From Gemmatimonadota bacterium (GTDB lineage Bacteria; Gemmatimonadota; Gemmatimonadetes; Gemmatimonadales; GWC2-71-9): a stretch of 32,392 nucleotides of DNA. A program made the position numbers and the translations under genes. Numbering within the stretch: the stretch's first letter is position 1; the number at the start of each line of letters is the position of its first letter. Below the pieces are notes generated by a model. The model made no database searches and was not told the origin of the DNA. It saw only the letters and a program-made list of their open reading frames with translations. The stretch is from positions 1 through 32,392 of the forward strand of contig QHUT01000076.1 in NCBI GenBank assembly GCA_003222055.1. The letters are read 5' to 3'. Positions 7,838 to 18,602 of the stretch are shown piece by piece.

Positions 7838-10048
7838 TTAACCGACGACGGGCTGCGTCTGGGGGCCCGATTCGCGGCGCGATACCTCCATCACGCCTTT
7901 CACCCGTCGGATCGCCCGGATCACTTTGCTCAGGTGGGTCTGGTTCTCCACCTCCACCAGCACGGAGCCGAACACCGCCCCGTCCCGGGTCGAGATCTCG
8001 GCCGAGCGGATGTTGGTGCCGGATTCGCTGATGGCCGTGCAGATGTCGGCGTACAAACCGCGCCGGTCTTCGCCGCTCACCGCCAGGCGGACGACGAACG
8101 TCTCGCCCTCCGACTCCTGCCAATCGATGTCGATGCGGCGCTCCGCCTCGGTCGACAGCACGAGCAGGTTGGGGCAGTCCGAGCGGTGGATCGAGATGCC
8201 GCGCCCCTGGGTGACATAACCGACCACGGTGTCGCCCGGGACCGGCTGGCAGCACTGCGCGTACCGCACCATCAGCCCGTCCACGCCCTGGATCTTGATG
8301 CCCCGGCCGAGCCGCAGCCGCTCGATCACGCGGCCGAAGGCCGTGGGCTTCGGCGCCTGCAGGTCGTCCGCGGGCAGGTCGGGGTACAGCGCCCGCATCA
8401 GCGTGCCCAGGGCCAGGTCGCCGCGCCCGAGCGCGGCCTGGAGCTGCTCCGCCGTGCCCACCGACAGCGCCGCGGCGGCCCGCTCCAGCCGCTCCTCGTC
8501 GGGAACGTCGAGCCGGCGGCGCCGTACTTCGCGCGCCAGGATCTCCCGACCCAACTCCAGACTCTTCTCATGCTCTTCCTGGCGGATCCACTGACGGACC
8601 TTGTGCCGGGCTCGCGCGGTCTGGACGTGAGCCAACCAGTCACGCGAGGGCTTGGCCTGGGGGCTCGTCATCACCTCTACCGTGTCGCCGTTCTTGAGCG
8701 GCCGGTGCAGCGGCGCGATGCGGCCGTTGATGCGGGCGCCCTGGCAGCGTTGGCCGACCTCGGTATGCACGGCGAACGCGAAATCGATCGGGGTGGCGCC
8801 TTTCGGGAGCCGCTTCACGTCCCCGCGCGGGGTGAACACGAAGATCTCGTCCTGGTACAGGTCGACCTTGAGGAACTCGAGGAACTCCTCGGGCGTGTGC
8901 GCGTCCTGCTGCAGCTCGAGCAGCTGCCGGAACCACGCGAGATGGCGGTCCAGCTCGTCGGGGCTCTTGCGCCCTTCCTTGAAGAGCCAGTGGGCCGCGA
9001 TGCCGTATTCCGCCGTGTGATGCATCTCGCGCGTGCGGATCTGGATCTCGTACAGCTGCCCCCCGGGGCCGAACACGGTGGTGTGGAGCGACTGATAGCC
9101 GTTGGACTTGGGGCTCGCGATGTAATCCTTGATCCGCTCCTGGAGCGGGGTCCAGCTGTGATGAATGGCGCCGAGCACGTGGTAGCACTCGGGGATGTCG
9201 TTCACGAGCACGCGCACGGCGAGCAGGTCGTAGATCTCCTCGAACGGCTTGCCCCGTTTGCGCATCTTCTTGTAGATCGACCACAGGTTCTTCGGCCGAC
9301 CGGTGATCTCGATGTCGGCGAGCCCTGCCTCGCGCAGCGCGTCGCCCAGCGGCCCCCGCAACCGCTCGATCGTCTGCTCGCGCTCGACCTTCTTCGCCTT
9401 GACCTTGCGCGCCAGCGTGCGGTAGTCGTCGGGCTCGAGGAACTTGAACGCCAGGTCCTCGAGCTCGGCCTTGACGCCGGCCATGCCGAAGCGGTGCGCC
9501 AGCGGGGCGTAGATCTCGCGCGTTTCGAGCGCGATGCGGTGGCGCTTGTCGGCATCGAGGTGCTCCAGGGTCCGCATGTTGTGCAGCCGGTCCGCGAGCT
9601 TGATGATGATGACGCGGGCGTCCTTCGCGACCGAGAGCAGGAGTTTGCGGTAGTTCTCCGCCTGCTCCTCGGCGGTCGAGCGGAACGTGAGGGTCGAGAG
9701 CTTAGTGAGCCCGTCCACCAGCTCCGCGACTTCGGGGCCGAAGGTTCGGCGGATGTCCTCGACCGAGACGTTCGAGTCTTCCACGACGTCGTGCAGCAGC
9801 GCCGCCGCGATGGTGACCGAGTCCATCTGTTGCTCGGCGAGAATCGTGGCCACGGCGACGCTGTGCGACACGTAATCGTCGCCCGATTGGCGCTTCTGGC
9901 CGCGGTGCGCCTGCGCGCTCAGGCCATAGGCGCGTGCCAGGAGGTCGACGTCGAGGCGGTCGCGCTGCAGCGCGACCGCCCGGGCGAGCTCCGGGGCGAG
10001 GAGGGGAGCGGTGCTGGTCACCTGTGGAGGATGGCGAGCCGCGGTCAC
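7838..10048 (-). CDS. rel: Bifunctional (p)ppGpp synthetase/hydrolase (Rel/SpoT family)
   Basis: Makes and degrades the alarmone (p)ppGpp during starvation. At 736 residues all domains are present: an N-terminal HD hydrolase with His62, His86-Asp87 and Glu90-Asp91 (LLHDVVEDSNV), so hydrolysis should be active; the synthetase domain with EIYDLLAVRVLV and ERIKDYIASPKSNGYQSLHT, whose R-I-K-D at 305-308 matches the RxKD signature of bifunctional enzymes and not the ExDD of RelA; a TGS domain from about 401 (EIFVFTPRGDVKRLPKG); a Cys-containing zinc-finger-like region (VRYAQCCQPVPGD); and a C-terminal ACT domain. The start is GTG at 10048. It begins a leftward group with uvrB, tsaE, tsaB and rimI. 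Confidence 0.97.
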   Translation of the reverse strand: MTAARHPPQVTSTAPLLAPELARAVALQRDRLDVDLLARAYGLSAQAHRGQKRQSGDDYVSHSVAVATILAEQQMDSVTIAAALLHDVVEDSNVSVEDIRRTFGPEVAELVDGLTKLSTLTFRSTAEEQAENYRKLLLSVAKDARVIIIKLADRLHNMRTLEHLDADKRHRIALETREIYAPLAHRFGMAGVKAELEDLAFKFLEPDDYRTLARKVKAKKVEREQTIERLRGPLGDALREAGLADIEITGRPKNLWSIYKKMRKRGKPFEEIYDLLAVRVLVNDIPECYHVLGAIHHSWTPLQERIKDYIASPKSNGYQSLHTTVFGPGGQLYEIQIRTREMHHTAEYGIAAHWLFKEGRKSPDELDRHLAWFRQLLELQQDAHTPEEFLEFLKVDLYQDEIFVFTPRGDVKRLPKGATPIDFAFAVHTEVGQRCQGARINGRIAPLHRPLKNGDTVEVMTSPQAKPSRDWLAHVQTARARHKVRQWIRQEEHEKSLELGREILAREVRRRRLDVPDEERLERAAAALSVGTAEQLQAALGRGDLALGTLMRALYPDLPADDLQAPKPTAFGRVIERLRLGRGIKIQGVDGLMVRYAQCCQPVPGDTVVGYVTQGRGISIHRSDCPNLLVLSTEAERRIDIDWQESEGETFVVRLAVSGEDRRGLYADICTAISESGTNIRSAEISTRDGAVFGSVLVEVENQTHLSKVIRAIRRVKGVMEVSRRESGPQTQPVVG

Positions 10049-10085
10049 CGCGTCAACGCGGGCAGCGGAAACACACGGCCACTCC

Positions 10086-10091
10086 TATAAT
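10086..10091 (+). promoter_or_regulatory. Possible -10 element for the rightward PAP2 gene
   Basis: TATAAT matches the consensus -10, about 96 bases before the chosen start of the PAP2-like gene. The hexamers at -35 spacing are poor, so this is only suggestive. It lies in the 138-base divergent gap between rel and the PAP2 gene, where I see no other convincing promoter on either strand. Confidence 0.35.
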
Positions 10092-10175
10092 GCGCGATCC
10101 TCCAATGGCTTAGCTGGTTACGTGAGGACCTCTCGCCGCGACCGGTCCGGCGACCTATGATGGAGCAACTCTCTC

Positions 10176-10180
10176 GGAGG
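10176..10180 (+). promoter_or_regulatory. Ribosome binding site of the PAP2-like gene
   Basis: GGAGG six bases before the ATG at 10187. It selects this start over the ATGs at 10157 and 10160 and places the lipoprotein signal at the correct N terminus. Confidence 0.75.
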
Positions 10181-10186
10181 CACCGC

Positions 10187-11443
10187 ATGCGATCCAGCTC
10201 GACCGTCTCACGCCGCGCGCTGCTCGTAGTTGCAGCCGTCGCGCCCATCTTGGCCTGTCAGCCCGACGCGGACCCGACCGGCGTCACGGCACCCCTCGTC
10301 GCATCGCGCGGCGCCGATGTCACGGAAGAACTAGCCAGCCCGGCGTGGCAGGGGACGGCCGCAACCCTCGTCGCGCAGGGCAACCTCGCACCTGTCGTGT
10401 CGACCCGCGCGTACTCGCTGCTCGGTGTCGCACAATATCTGGCGGTGCAGCGCACCGAAGGCGGAAAGGGGAAGGACGAGTCCGGACGGCGCGGGTGGAG
10501 CGAGCGCGCATCCGATCGCGGCGCTGTCGCGGGTGCGTCGGCAACTGTGCTGAGCTACCTCTTCCCCCTCAAGACGCAGGCGCTCGAGGACATGGTGAAG
10601 GCACAGCGGGGCGCAGGTCCTGGGTTTGCGCGCGGCGAAGTGATCGGCCGCGCGGTAGGCGCCGAGATCGTGGCCCGAGCGCAAGCGGACGGCTTCTCCA
10701 CTCCGTTCACGGGTACCATTCCCGTGGGCGCAGGGTTGTGGATCAGTAACACGACACCCGCGACCATCGCCGGCGGGCCATTGCCCGGCGTCCGTCCCTG
10801 GTTCCTCAAGTCCGCGCGTCAGTTTCGGCCGGGCCCTCCGCCGGCGTTTGGGTCCGCGGACTTCCTCGCGGCGCTGGCGGAGATCCGGCACATCTCCGAT
10901 ACACGCACGGACGAGCAGGTTCGGATCGCCACGGTTTGGGCGCAGGGCGCGGGCACGGCCACCACTTCGGGAGTCTGGCTCCAGGTCGCGACGGACGGCA
11001 TCAATTCGCACAGATTGTCGGAGCGGCAGGCGACACACCTGTACGCGTTGCTCAGCGCCTCGATGTTCGACGCGCAGATCGGTTGCTGGGACGCGAAGGA
11101 GACGTACTGGTTCATTCGGCCGTGGCAGGCGGATCCCGGGATCACGGTCGTTGCCGCGGTCGGGAAGCCCAACCACCCCTCCTATCCGTCGGGACACAGC
11201 TGCATCTCCTCGTCGGCCGCGGCGGTGCTGAGCGGGTTCTTCCCTGACCAGCGCAAGCAATTGGACGCGATGGTGACCGAGGCGGGGCTTTCACGCATGT
11301 ACGGCGGCATCCATTACCCCTTCGACATCGAAGCCGGGCAACGGCTCGGGCGGAGCGTGGCGCGGTTCACCATGCGGGCCGACAGATCGGGCCACTCGGT
11401 GCTGACGCCGGGCGACGAAAAGGAGGGCCACGGACGGCGCTAG
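10187..11443 (+). CDS. PAP2/vanadium-haloperoxidase-like lipoprotein
   Basis: A 418-residue exported protein. The N terminus is a lipoprotein signal: the twin-arginine-like SRRALLV at residues 8-14, a hydrophobic core and lipobox ILAC with Cys24. The C-terminal third has the complete PAP2/vanadium chloroperoxidase signature: Lys304 with Arg311-Pro312 (KETYWFIRP), PSGH at 334-337, and Ser369-Arg370, His376, Asp380 (SRMYGGIHYPFD). The Lys-Arg spacing of 7 and Arg-His spacing of 6 match the vanadate site of chloroperoxidase. The motifs do not separate an acid phosphatase from a haloperoxidase. It is the only rightward gene left of L28 and converges on radC with a 10-base gap. Confidence 0.9.
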   Translation: MRSSSTVSRRALLVVAAVAPILACQPDADPTGVTAPLVASRGADVTEELASPAWQGTAATLVAQGNLAPVVSTRAYSLLGVAQYLAVQRTEGGKGKDESGRRGWSERASDRGAVAGASATVLSYLFPLKTQALEDMVKAQRGAGPGFARGEVIGRAVGAEIVARAQADGFSTPFTGTIPVGAGLWISNTTPATIAGGPLPGVRPWFLKSARQFRPGPPPAFGSADFLAALAEIRHISDTRTDEQVRIATVWAQGAGTATTSGVWLQVATDGINSHRLSERQATHLYALLSASMFDAQIGCWDAKETYWFIRPWQADPGITVVAAVGKPNHPSYPSGHSCISSSAAAVLSGFFPDQRKQLDAMVTEAGLSRMYGGIHYPFDIEAGQRLGRSVARFTMRADRSGHSVLTPGDEKEGHGRR

Positions 11444-11453
11444 CCGCCACGTC

Positions 11454-12137
11454 CTACAGCAGCCCCGCCTCCGCGAAACTGACGTAGCGGTCGCCTGCGA
11501 CGATCACATGATCGTACACCGGGAGGTCGAGCAGGCGGCCGGCGTCGACGAGCTGCCGCGTCACGGCCCGGTCGTCCGCCGACGGCGTGGGGTCGCCGCT
11601 CGGGTGATTGTGGACGACGATGATGCCCGCCGCGGCCTCCGCGATGGCGGCCCGGAACACCTCGCGCGGGTGGACCAGCGAGCTGTTGAGGATGCCCCGC
11701 GTGATCAGCAGGTCGCCCAGGATCTGGCTCTGGCTCCCCAGCGCCAGCACGTGGAACTCCTCCACCGCGAGGTCCCGCAGCCGCGTCCCATAAAAGCGCT
11801 GCACGTCCGCGGGTCCCCGCACGCGCTCGGGCGGCGGTTCTGTCTCGCTCTCCACGCGGCGCCCCAGCTCGAGCGCCGCGGCGACGCGCGCGGCCTTGAT
11901 TCGTCCCACGCCAGCGACCTTGGCCAATTCCGCTGAGGGCCGCCCCGCGAGGCGCCGCAGCGAGCCGTCCACGCGGGCCAGCACGGCGCCCGCAACGGCG
12001 AGCGCGTCACGACCGCTGCACCCCGTCCCCAGCAGAATGGCCAGGAGCTCCTGCCCCGTCAACGCGGCGGGGCCCACGCTCCAGAGGCGCTCGCGCGGCC
12101 GGTCGTATTCGGGATGCTCGGAAAGGCGCAGGGGCAT
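11454..12137 (-). CDS. radC: RadC/YsxA-type JAB domain protein
   Basis: A 227-residue protein of the RadC family. The N-terminal half has helix-hairpin-helix-like segments (ELLAILLGTGCSGRDA and LAKVAGVGRIKAARVAAALEL) and the C-terminal half is a JAB1/MPN metal-binding domain with the signature VHNHPSGDPTPSADD, in which the two His and the Asp coordinate zinc. The old link to radiation resistance in E. coli is disputed and the cellular role is unclear. The start at 12137 gives the family N terminus MPLRLSEHPEYDRPRERL. It is the first gene after the palindrome that follows secA and converges on the PAP2 gene. Confidence 0.94.
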   Translation of the reverse strand: MPLRLSEHPEYDRPRERLWSVGPAALTGQELLAILLGTGCSGRDALAVAGAVLARVDGSLRRLAGRPSAELAKVAGVGRIKAARVAAALELGRRVESETEPPPERVRGPADVQRFYGTRLRDLAVEEFHVLALGSQSQILGDLLITRGILNSSLVHPREVFRAAIAEAAAGIIVVHNHPSGDPTPSADDRAVTRQLVDAGRLLDLPVYDHVIVAGDRYVSFAEAGLL

Positions 12138-12180
12138 GGGGGAAACGTAGGTAGCGAAGGGAAATGTCCGGCACCGGAAT

Positions 12181-12259
12181 ATTGCGGATTGCGGATTTCG
12201 GATTGCGGATTCGGCCTAGCCTACCTCCAATCCGCAATCCGCAATCCCCAATCCGCAAT
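12181..12259. repeat. Heptad palindromic repeat, copy 2
   Basis: Inverted repeat with 31-base arms (two mismatches) around a 17-base loop at 12212-12228. The arms are tandem GATTGCG-type heptads. The left arm is identical over 31 bases to the reverse complement of the right arm of copy 1, so the two copies are in opposite orientation. The palindrome begins immediately after the secA stop codon on the coding strand and is the only large structure between secA and radC. It has no T-tract. Confidence 0.9.
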
Positions 12260-15511
<3,252 letters not shown>

Positions 15512-15518
15512 CAGTCCT

Positions 15519-16100
15519 CTACTTCCTGTACAGCCCCCGCGCCGCGATGTAGTCGCGCACGACGTCGGGCACGAGATAGCGAATCGACCGGGCCTGCCGC
15601 ACGCGCTCCCGGATCATCGTCGCAGAGACGTCGAGCGCCGGCACCTCGACGCTCCGGGTGATCGCGGGATGGCGCGGCGGCGGCGCCCCGGGCCGCGCGA
15701 ACACCACGACGTCGGCGAGCTGCGGCAGCGCGTCGACCTCGAACCAAGACGCGAGCTCCGCGGCCGCATCGGCCCCCAGCAGTAACGTGAAGCGGTTCCC
15801 GGGCTCCCGCTGGGCGAGTGCCCGCAACGTCCGGACCGTGTACGAGGGCGCCGGGAGCGTCAGCTCGATCCGCTCGACCGTGAGCCGCGCGTTCCCGGCC
15901 ACCGCGAGCTCCAACATCTCGGCCCGCTGCTCGGGGCTCGCCCCATGGACGGCGTGGGCCGTGCGCTTGAGCGGTTGCTCCCGCGCCGGCAGGAACCGGA
16001 TCGTCGCGCCGAGCGCTTCGCCCACCGTCTCTGCCACGACCAGGTGCCCGACGTGCACCGGATCGAACGAGCCGCCGAACAGCGCCTGAACCGAGGTCAG
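15519..16100 (-). CDS. nadD: Nicotinate-nucleotide adenylyltransferase
   Basis: Transfers AMP from ATP to nicotinate mononucleotide, giving deamido-NAD in NAD synthesis. The 193-residue protein shows ALFGGSFDPVHVGHLVVAE, the nucleotidyltransferase HxGH-type motif, LLGADAAAELASWFEVDAL, and DVSATMIRERVRQ, the C-terminal S/T-x-x-R phosphate-binding motif. No ATG, GTG or TTG lies at the N terminus. CTG at 16100 gives MTSVQALFGG, which lines up with E. coli NadD (MKSLQALFGG), and overlaps the bamD stop as CTGA, the same arrangement as the ATGA/GTGA junctions nearby. It precedes secA. Confidence 0.92.
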   Translation of the reverse strand: MTSVQALFGGSFDPVHVGHLVVAETVGEALGATIRFLPAREQPLKRTAHAVHGASPEQRAEMLELAVAGNARLTVERIELTLPAPSYTVRTLRALAQREPGNRFTLLLGADAAAELASWFEVDALPQLADVVVFARPGAPPPRHPAITRSVEVPALDVSATMIRERVRQARSIRYLVPDVVRDYIAARGLYRK

Positions 16101-16852
16101 GAGGGCGTCGCAGTGGTCGAGTCGGCCGGGCAGGACGCGCCGAGCCCCGCGGTCTGCGGGTAGTACTTGCGCAAGGTCCCGCACGTCTCCTTCAGCTCGT
16201 CCGCGTACCCGATCGCGCGGTAGGAGTCCACCAAGCGCAGCAGGGCGTCGGGGACGCGCGCCGTCCCCTGGTAGTTGGCGATGACGTCCTTGAAGTAGAT
16301 GATGGCGGAATCGAAGGCGCGCCGCCGGAAGTAGAACAGGCCGTTCTTGTAGTCCTTTTGGGCGAACCACTCCCGCAGCTGCTGGACGTGCACCTGGGCG
16401 CGAGCCGCGGCGTCGGTTCCCGGATATCGCCCCGCGAGCTCCTGGTAGATGGCGAGCGCGCTCTCCCCGTACGAGGGATCGAGCTCCGGTTTGCGCCACA
16501 GCCGCAGGTTCGCGTCCCCCGCGCGCAGCAACGCCAGGGGCGCGTACGGGCTCGCGGGAAACTGATCGGCGACCTGTCGGAAGTCGTGCGCCGCCTGCAC
16601 CCGATCACCCGTCTGGAACGAGCATTCCGCGAGGTCGTATTTCACCTCGGCCAGCTCGGGATCGGTGGGGCCGAGCTCGTAGCTCAAGCGCCGGAAGGAG
16701 ACGAGCGCCTTGCCGAAGTCGCCGCGGTGAAACTGCGCGCGCGCCCGGGCCAGCTCCGCGACGGGATCGGGGGCCGGCTGTATGCGCGGTCCATGGTGGC
16801 ATGCCGCCGCCGCGGCGCAGCCGATCAGCAGAAGATGACGCATCGTCCTCAT
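16097..16852 (-). CDS. bamD: BamD/YfiO-type outer-membrane assembly lipoprotein
   Basis: A 251-residue lipoprotein with TPR-like helices resembling BamD, the essential lipoprotein partner of BamA in inserting outer-membrane barrels. The signal MRTMRHLLLIGCAAAAACHHG contains a lipidation Cys, most likely the one at about residue 18. Helical pairs follow (AQFHRGDFGKALVSFRRL, AAHDFRQVADQFPASPYAPLA, ALAIYQELAGRYPGTDAA, RRAFDSAIIYFKDVIANYQGT), the usual BamD pattern in which YP or FP and PxSxxAPxA close each repeat. The ATG at 16852 overlaps the upstream stop as ATGA. Other tol-pal or competence-type TPR lipoproteins look similar, so the exact role carries some doubt. Confidence 0.85.
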   Translation of the reverse strand: MRTMRHLLLIGCAAAAACHHGPRIQPAPDPVAELARARAQFHRGDFGKALVSFRRLSYELGPTDPELAEVKYDLAECSFQTGDRVQAAHDFRQVADQFPASPYAPLALLRAGDANLRLWRKPELDPSYGESALAIYQELAGRYPGTDAAARAQVHVQQLREWFAQKDYKNGLFYFRRRAFDSAIIYFKDVIANYQGTARVPDALLRLVDSYRAIGYADELKETCGTLRKYYPQTAGLGASCPADSTTATPS

Positions 16853-17769
16853 GGTTGTTTGGGCGGGGCCGGCGACGGCGCGTCCGCCTTCCCCAACGCA
16901 TTGATCTTGTCCTGCGCGCGCTGCGTGAGCGTATCGCCCGGCGTGCCGCCCAAGAGCGCCTGCTGGTAGCTCTCGAGCGCCCCCGCGACGTCGCCCTGCG
17001 CGAGCTTCACGTCCCCGAGTCCCAGAAACGCCCCCCGCACCACGTCGGCCGGTGCACCGGGGGCCGTCGCTCGGCGGAACCAGTCTTCGGCGTCGGCCGG
17101 CTTGCCGGCGGCGACCAGCCGTTGTCCCTCGACCAGCGCGCACAGGCCCAGCCCCTCGCGCGCCCCGTCGGCGACGACGGGCTCACGCTGGCGCCGGATG
17201 ACGCCTTCGAACACCGGCACCGCGGTACTGCAGGCGCGCACCCGCACGGCGACCATGCCGTACACGTACAGGAGTGAGTCGGTCATCCGCCCGTCACCCG
17301 CGGCGGCGACGGCGGCCGGCAAGAGCGCCAGGGCGCCGGCCGTATCGCCCCGATCCGCGGCGTCGAGCGCCGCGAGGCGGGCGTAGCGGCCCAGCGGCCG
17401 CGTGGGGGCCACCGCGTGCAGTCCGGCGAGCCCTCGGGCGGCGTCGCTCCGGTCGTTCGCCCCGAGGGCGGCCCGGGCGCTGCGCTCGAGCCCGTCGGCG
17501 GCCTCGCCGGCGCGCGAGCGGTCTCCCTCGCCCAGGGCGATGTAGGCGTTCACCGCGGTCGCGTAGTCGCCCACATGCAGCGCGGCCGCCCCCAGCTTCG
17601 CTTCGAGGTCCGCGTCTCCCGGGTGCGCCTTCAGGCCGAGTTGGTATTCGGCGAGCGCGTCACGGTACGCACCGCCCCCGTACCAGCGATCGCCGAGCTC
17701 CTCGTGGTCGGCGGCGCTCGGCTGGCACGCGAGCGCCAGCGCGACGCCTACAACCGCCCAGCGGCTCAC
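16849..17769 (-). CDS. TPR-repeat lipoprotein
   Basis: A 306-residue putative lipoprotein of unknown specific function. Starting from GTG at 17769 it begins MSRWAVVGVALALACQPSA, a short signal with lipobox LALAC and Cys15. Tetratricopeptide-like helices fill the rest: DRWYGGGAYRDALAEYQLGL, ALHVGDYATAVNAYIALGEG, and near the C terminus AFLGLGDVKLAQGDVAGALE. A Pro/Ala tail closes it. The GTG overlaps the stop of the upstream TPR gene as GTGA, and the stop overlaps bamD as ATGA, so the three are almost certainly co-translated. A scaffolding role at the outer membrane is inferred from this neighbourhood only. Confidence 0.85.
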   Translation of the reverse strand: MSRWAVVGVALALACQPSAADHEELGDRWYGGGAYRDALAEYQLGLKAHPGDADLEAKLGAAALHVGDYATAVNAYIALGEGDRSRAGEAADGLERSARAALGANDRSDAARGLAGLHAVAPTRPLGRYARLAALDAADRGDTAGALALLPAAVAAAGDGRMTDSLLYVYGMVAVRVRACSTAVPVFEGVIRRQREPVVADGAREGLGLCALVEGQRLVAAGKPADAEDWFRRATAPGAPADVVRGAFLGLGDVKLAQGDVAGALESYQQALLGGTPGDTLTQRAQDKINALGKADAPSPAPPKQP

Positions 17770-18602
17770 ACGCGCGTCTTTCGTCCGCCGAGCCCCCGTC
17801 CCCCGGCTCCTTCGGGACCGCCGTCTCCGGATCGCGGGGGCGGCGGATCGGTGTCCGGCGACGCCGCCGCGCCGGCCGGAACCTGGGGGAGGGCGGCGTT
17901 GTCGTTCCGGGCCAGCATGGCGAGGTAGGCTTCCACGCGGGGATCTTCGGGCCGGCGCTCGCGGCAGTCTTCCCACACGGCCTTGGCGGCGAGCCCGTCG
18001 CCCGCGAGATAACAGGCGAGCCCCAGCATCGCGGCGGCATCCAGGTAGTTGGGACGCGCCCGGACGATGATCTCGAAATGCTCTCGTGCGTCCAACGCGC
18101 GTCCCGCCTCGAGCAGCATGCGCCCCAGCTTGTACCGCAGATCGTGAAACGCGGGTCCCAGCGCGAGCGCCGCCTGGTACTGGTCGATCGCGGTCGCCAG
18201 GCCTCCCGACTCGAGGTAGGCGTCCCCCAGGCGCGCGTGGTGGTTCGCGAGCTTGGCGGCGACGTGGGCCGGAAAGCCCTGCCGCGGCACGCCGCCGATT
18301 TGCGCCGCGCGCCGGAACGCCGCGTCGGCCTCCGCTTCGCGACCCAGCTCGTTCAAGACGAGGGCGCGGTGCACCAGCGCCTCGACGTAGTACGGGTTCA
18401 ACGCGAGGGCGCGGTCCAGCTGCGCCAGCGCCGGGTCCTGCTGGCCCACCAGCGAGTACGACAGCCCGAGCAGGTGGTGCGCGTCGGCAAACGCCCGGCC
18501 CGTCGCGATCACCTCTTCCAGAAGGTGAATCGCGCCGTAATAGTCCTGGAGCTGAAACCGCTCCCGGGCCTGCGCGACGAGATGCTCAGGACTGACGTCC
18601 AT
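17766..18602 (-). CDS. Cytoplasmic TPR-repeat protein
   Basis: A 278-residue protein made mainly of tetratricopeptide repeats: FQLQDYYGAIHLLEEVI, HHLLGLSYSLVGQQDPAL, HRALVLNELGREAEADAAF, GDAYLESGGLATAIDQYQAA, YKLGRMLLEAGRALDARE, LGLACYLAGDGLAAKAVWED. There is no signal peptide. A Pro/Gly-rich tail ends the protein. The ATG at 18602 is preceded by GAGG seven bases upstream and overlaps the sugar epimerase gene by 17 bases; an upstream extension of the frame has shadow-like composition and is rejected. TPRs mediate protein contacts; the partner is unknown. It links the sugar block to the lipoprotein pair that follows. Confidence 0.85.
   Translation of the reverse strand: MDVSPEHLVAQARERFQLQDYYGAIHLLEEVIATGRAFADAHHLLGLSYSLVGQQDPALAQLDRALALNPYYVEALVHRALVLNELGREAEADAAFRRAAQIGGVPRQGFPAHVAAKLANHHARLGDAYLESGGLATAIDQYQAALALGPAFHDLRYKLGRMLLEAGRALDAREHFEIIVRARPNYLDAAAMLGLACYLAGDGLAAKAVWEDCRERRPEDPRVEAYLAMLARNDNAALPQVPAGAAASPDTDPPPPRSGDGGPEGAGGRGLGGRKTRV

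Noticed and set aside
7295-10090. Very long rightward open frame (about 930 codons) opposite rel and the start of uvrB
   Set aside because: It is antisense to two certain genes; its Arg/Leu/His/Asp-rich composition is the mirror of their codon use in high-GC DNA. It has no recognisable domain.
11444-11453. Terminator between convergent PAP2 gene and radC
   Set aside because: Only ten bases separate the stop codons and I see no hairpin with a T-tract.
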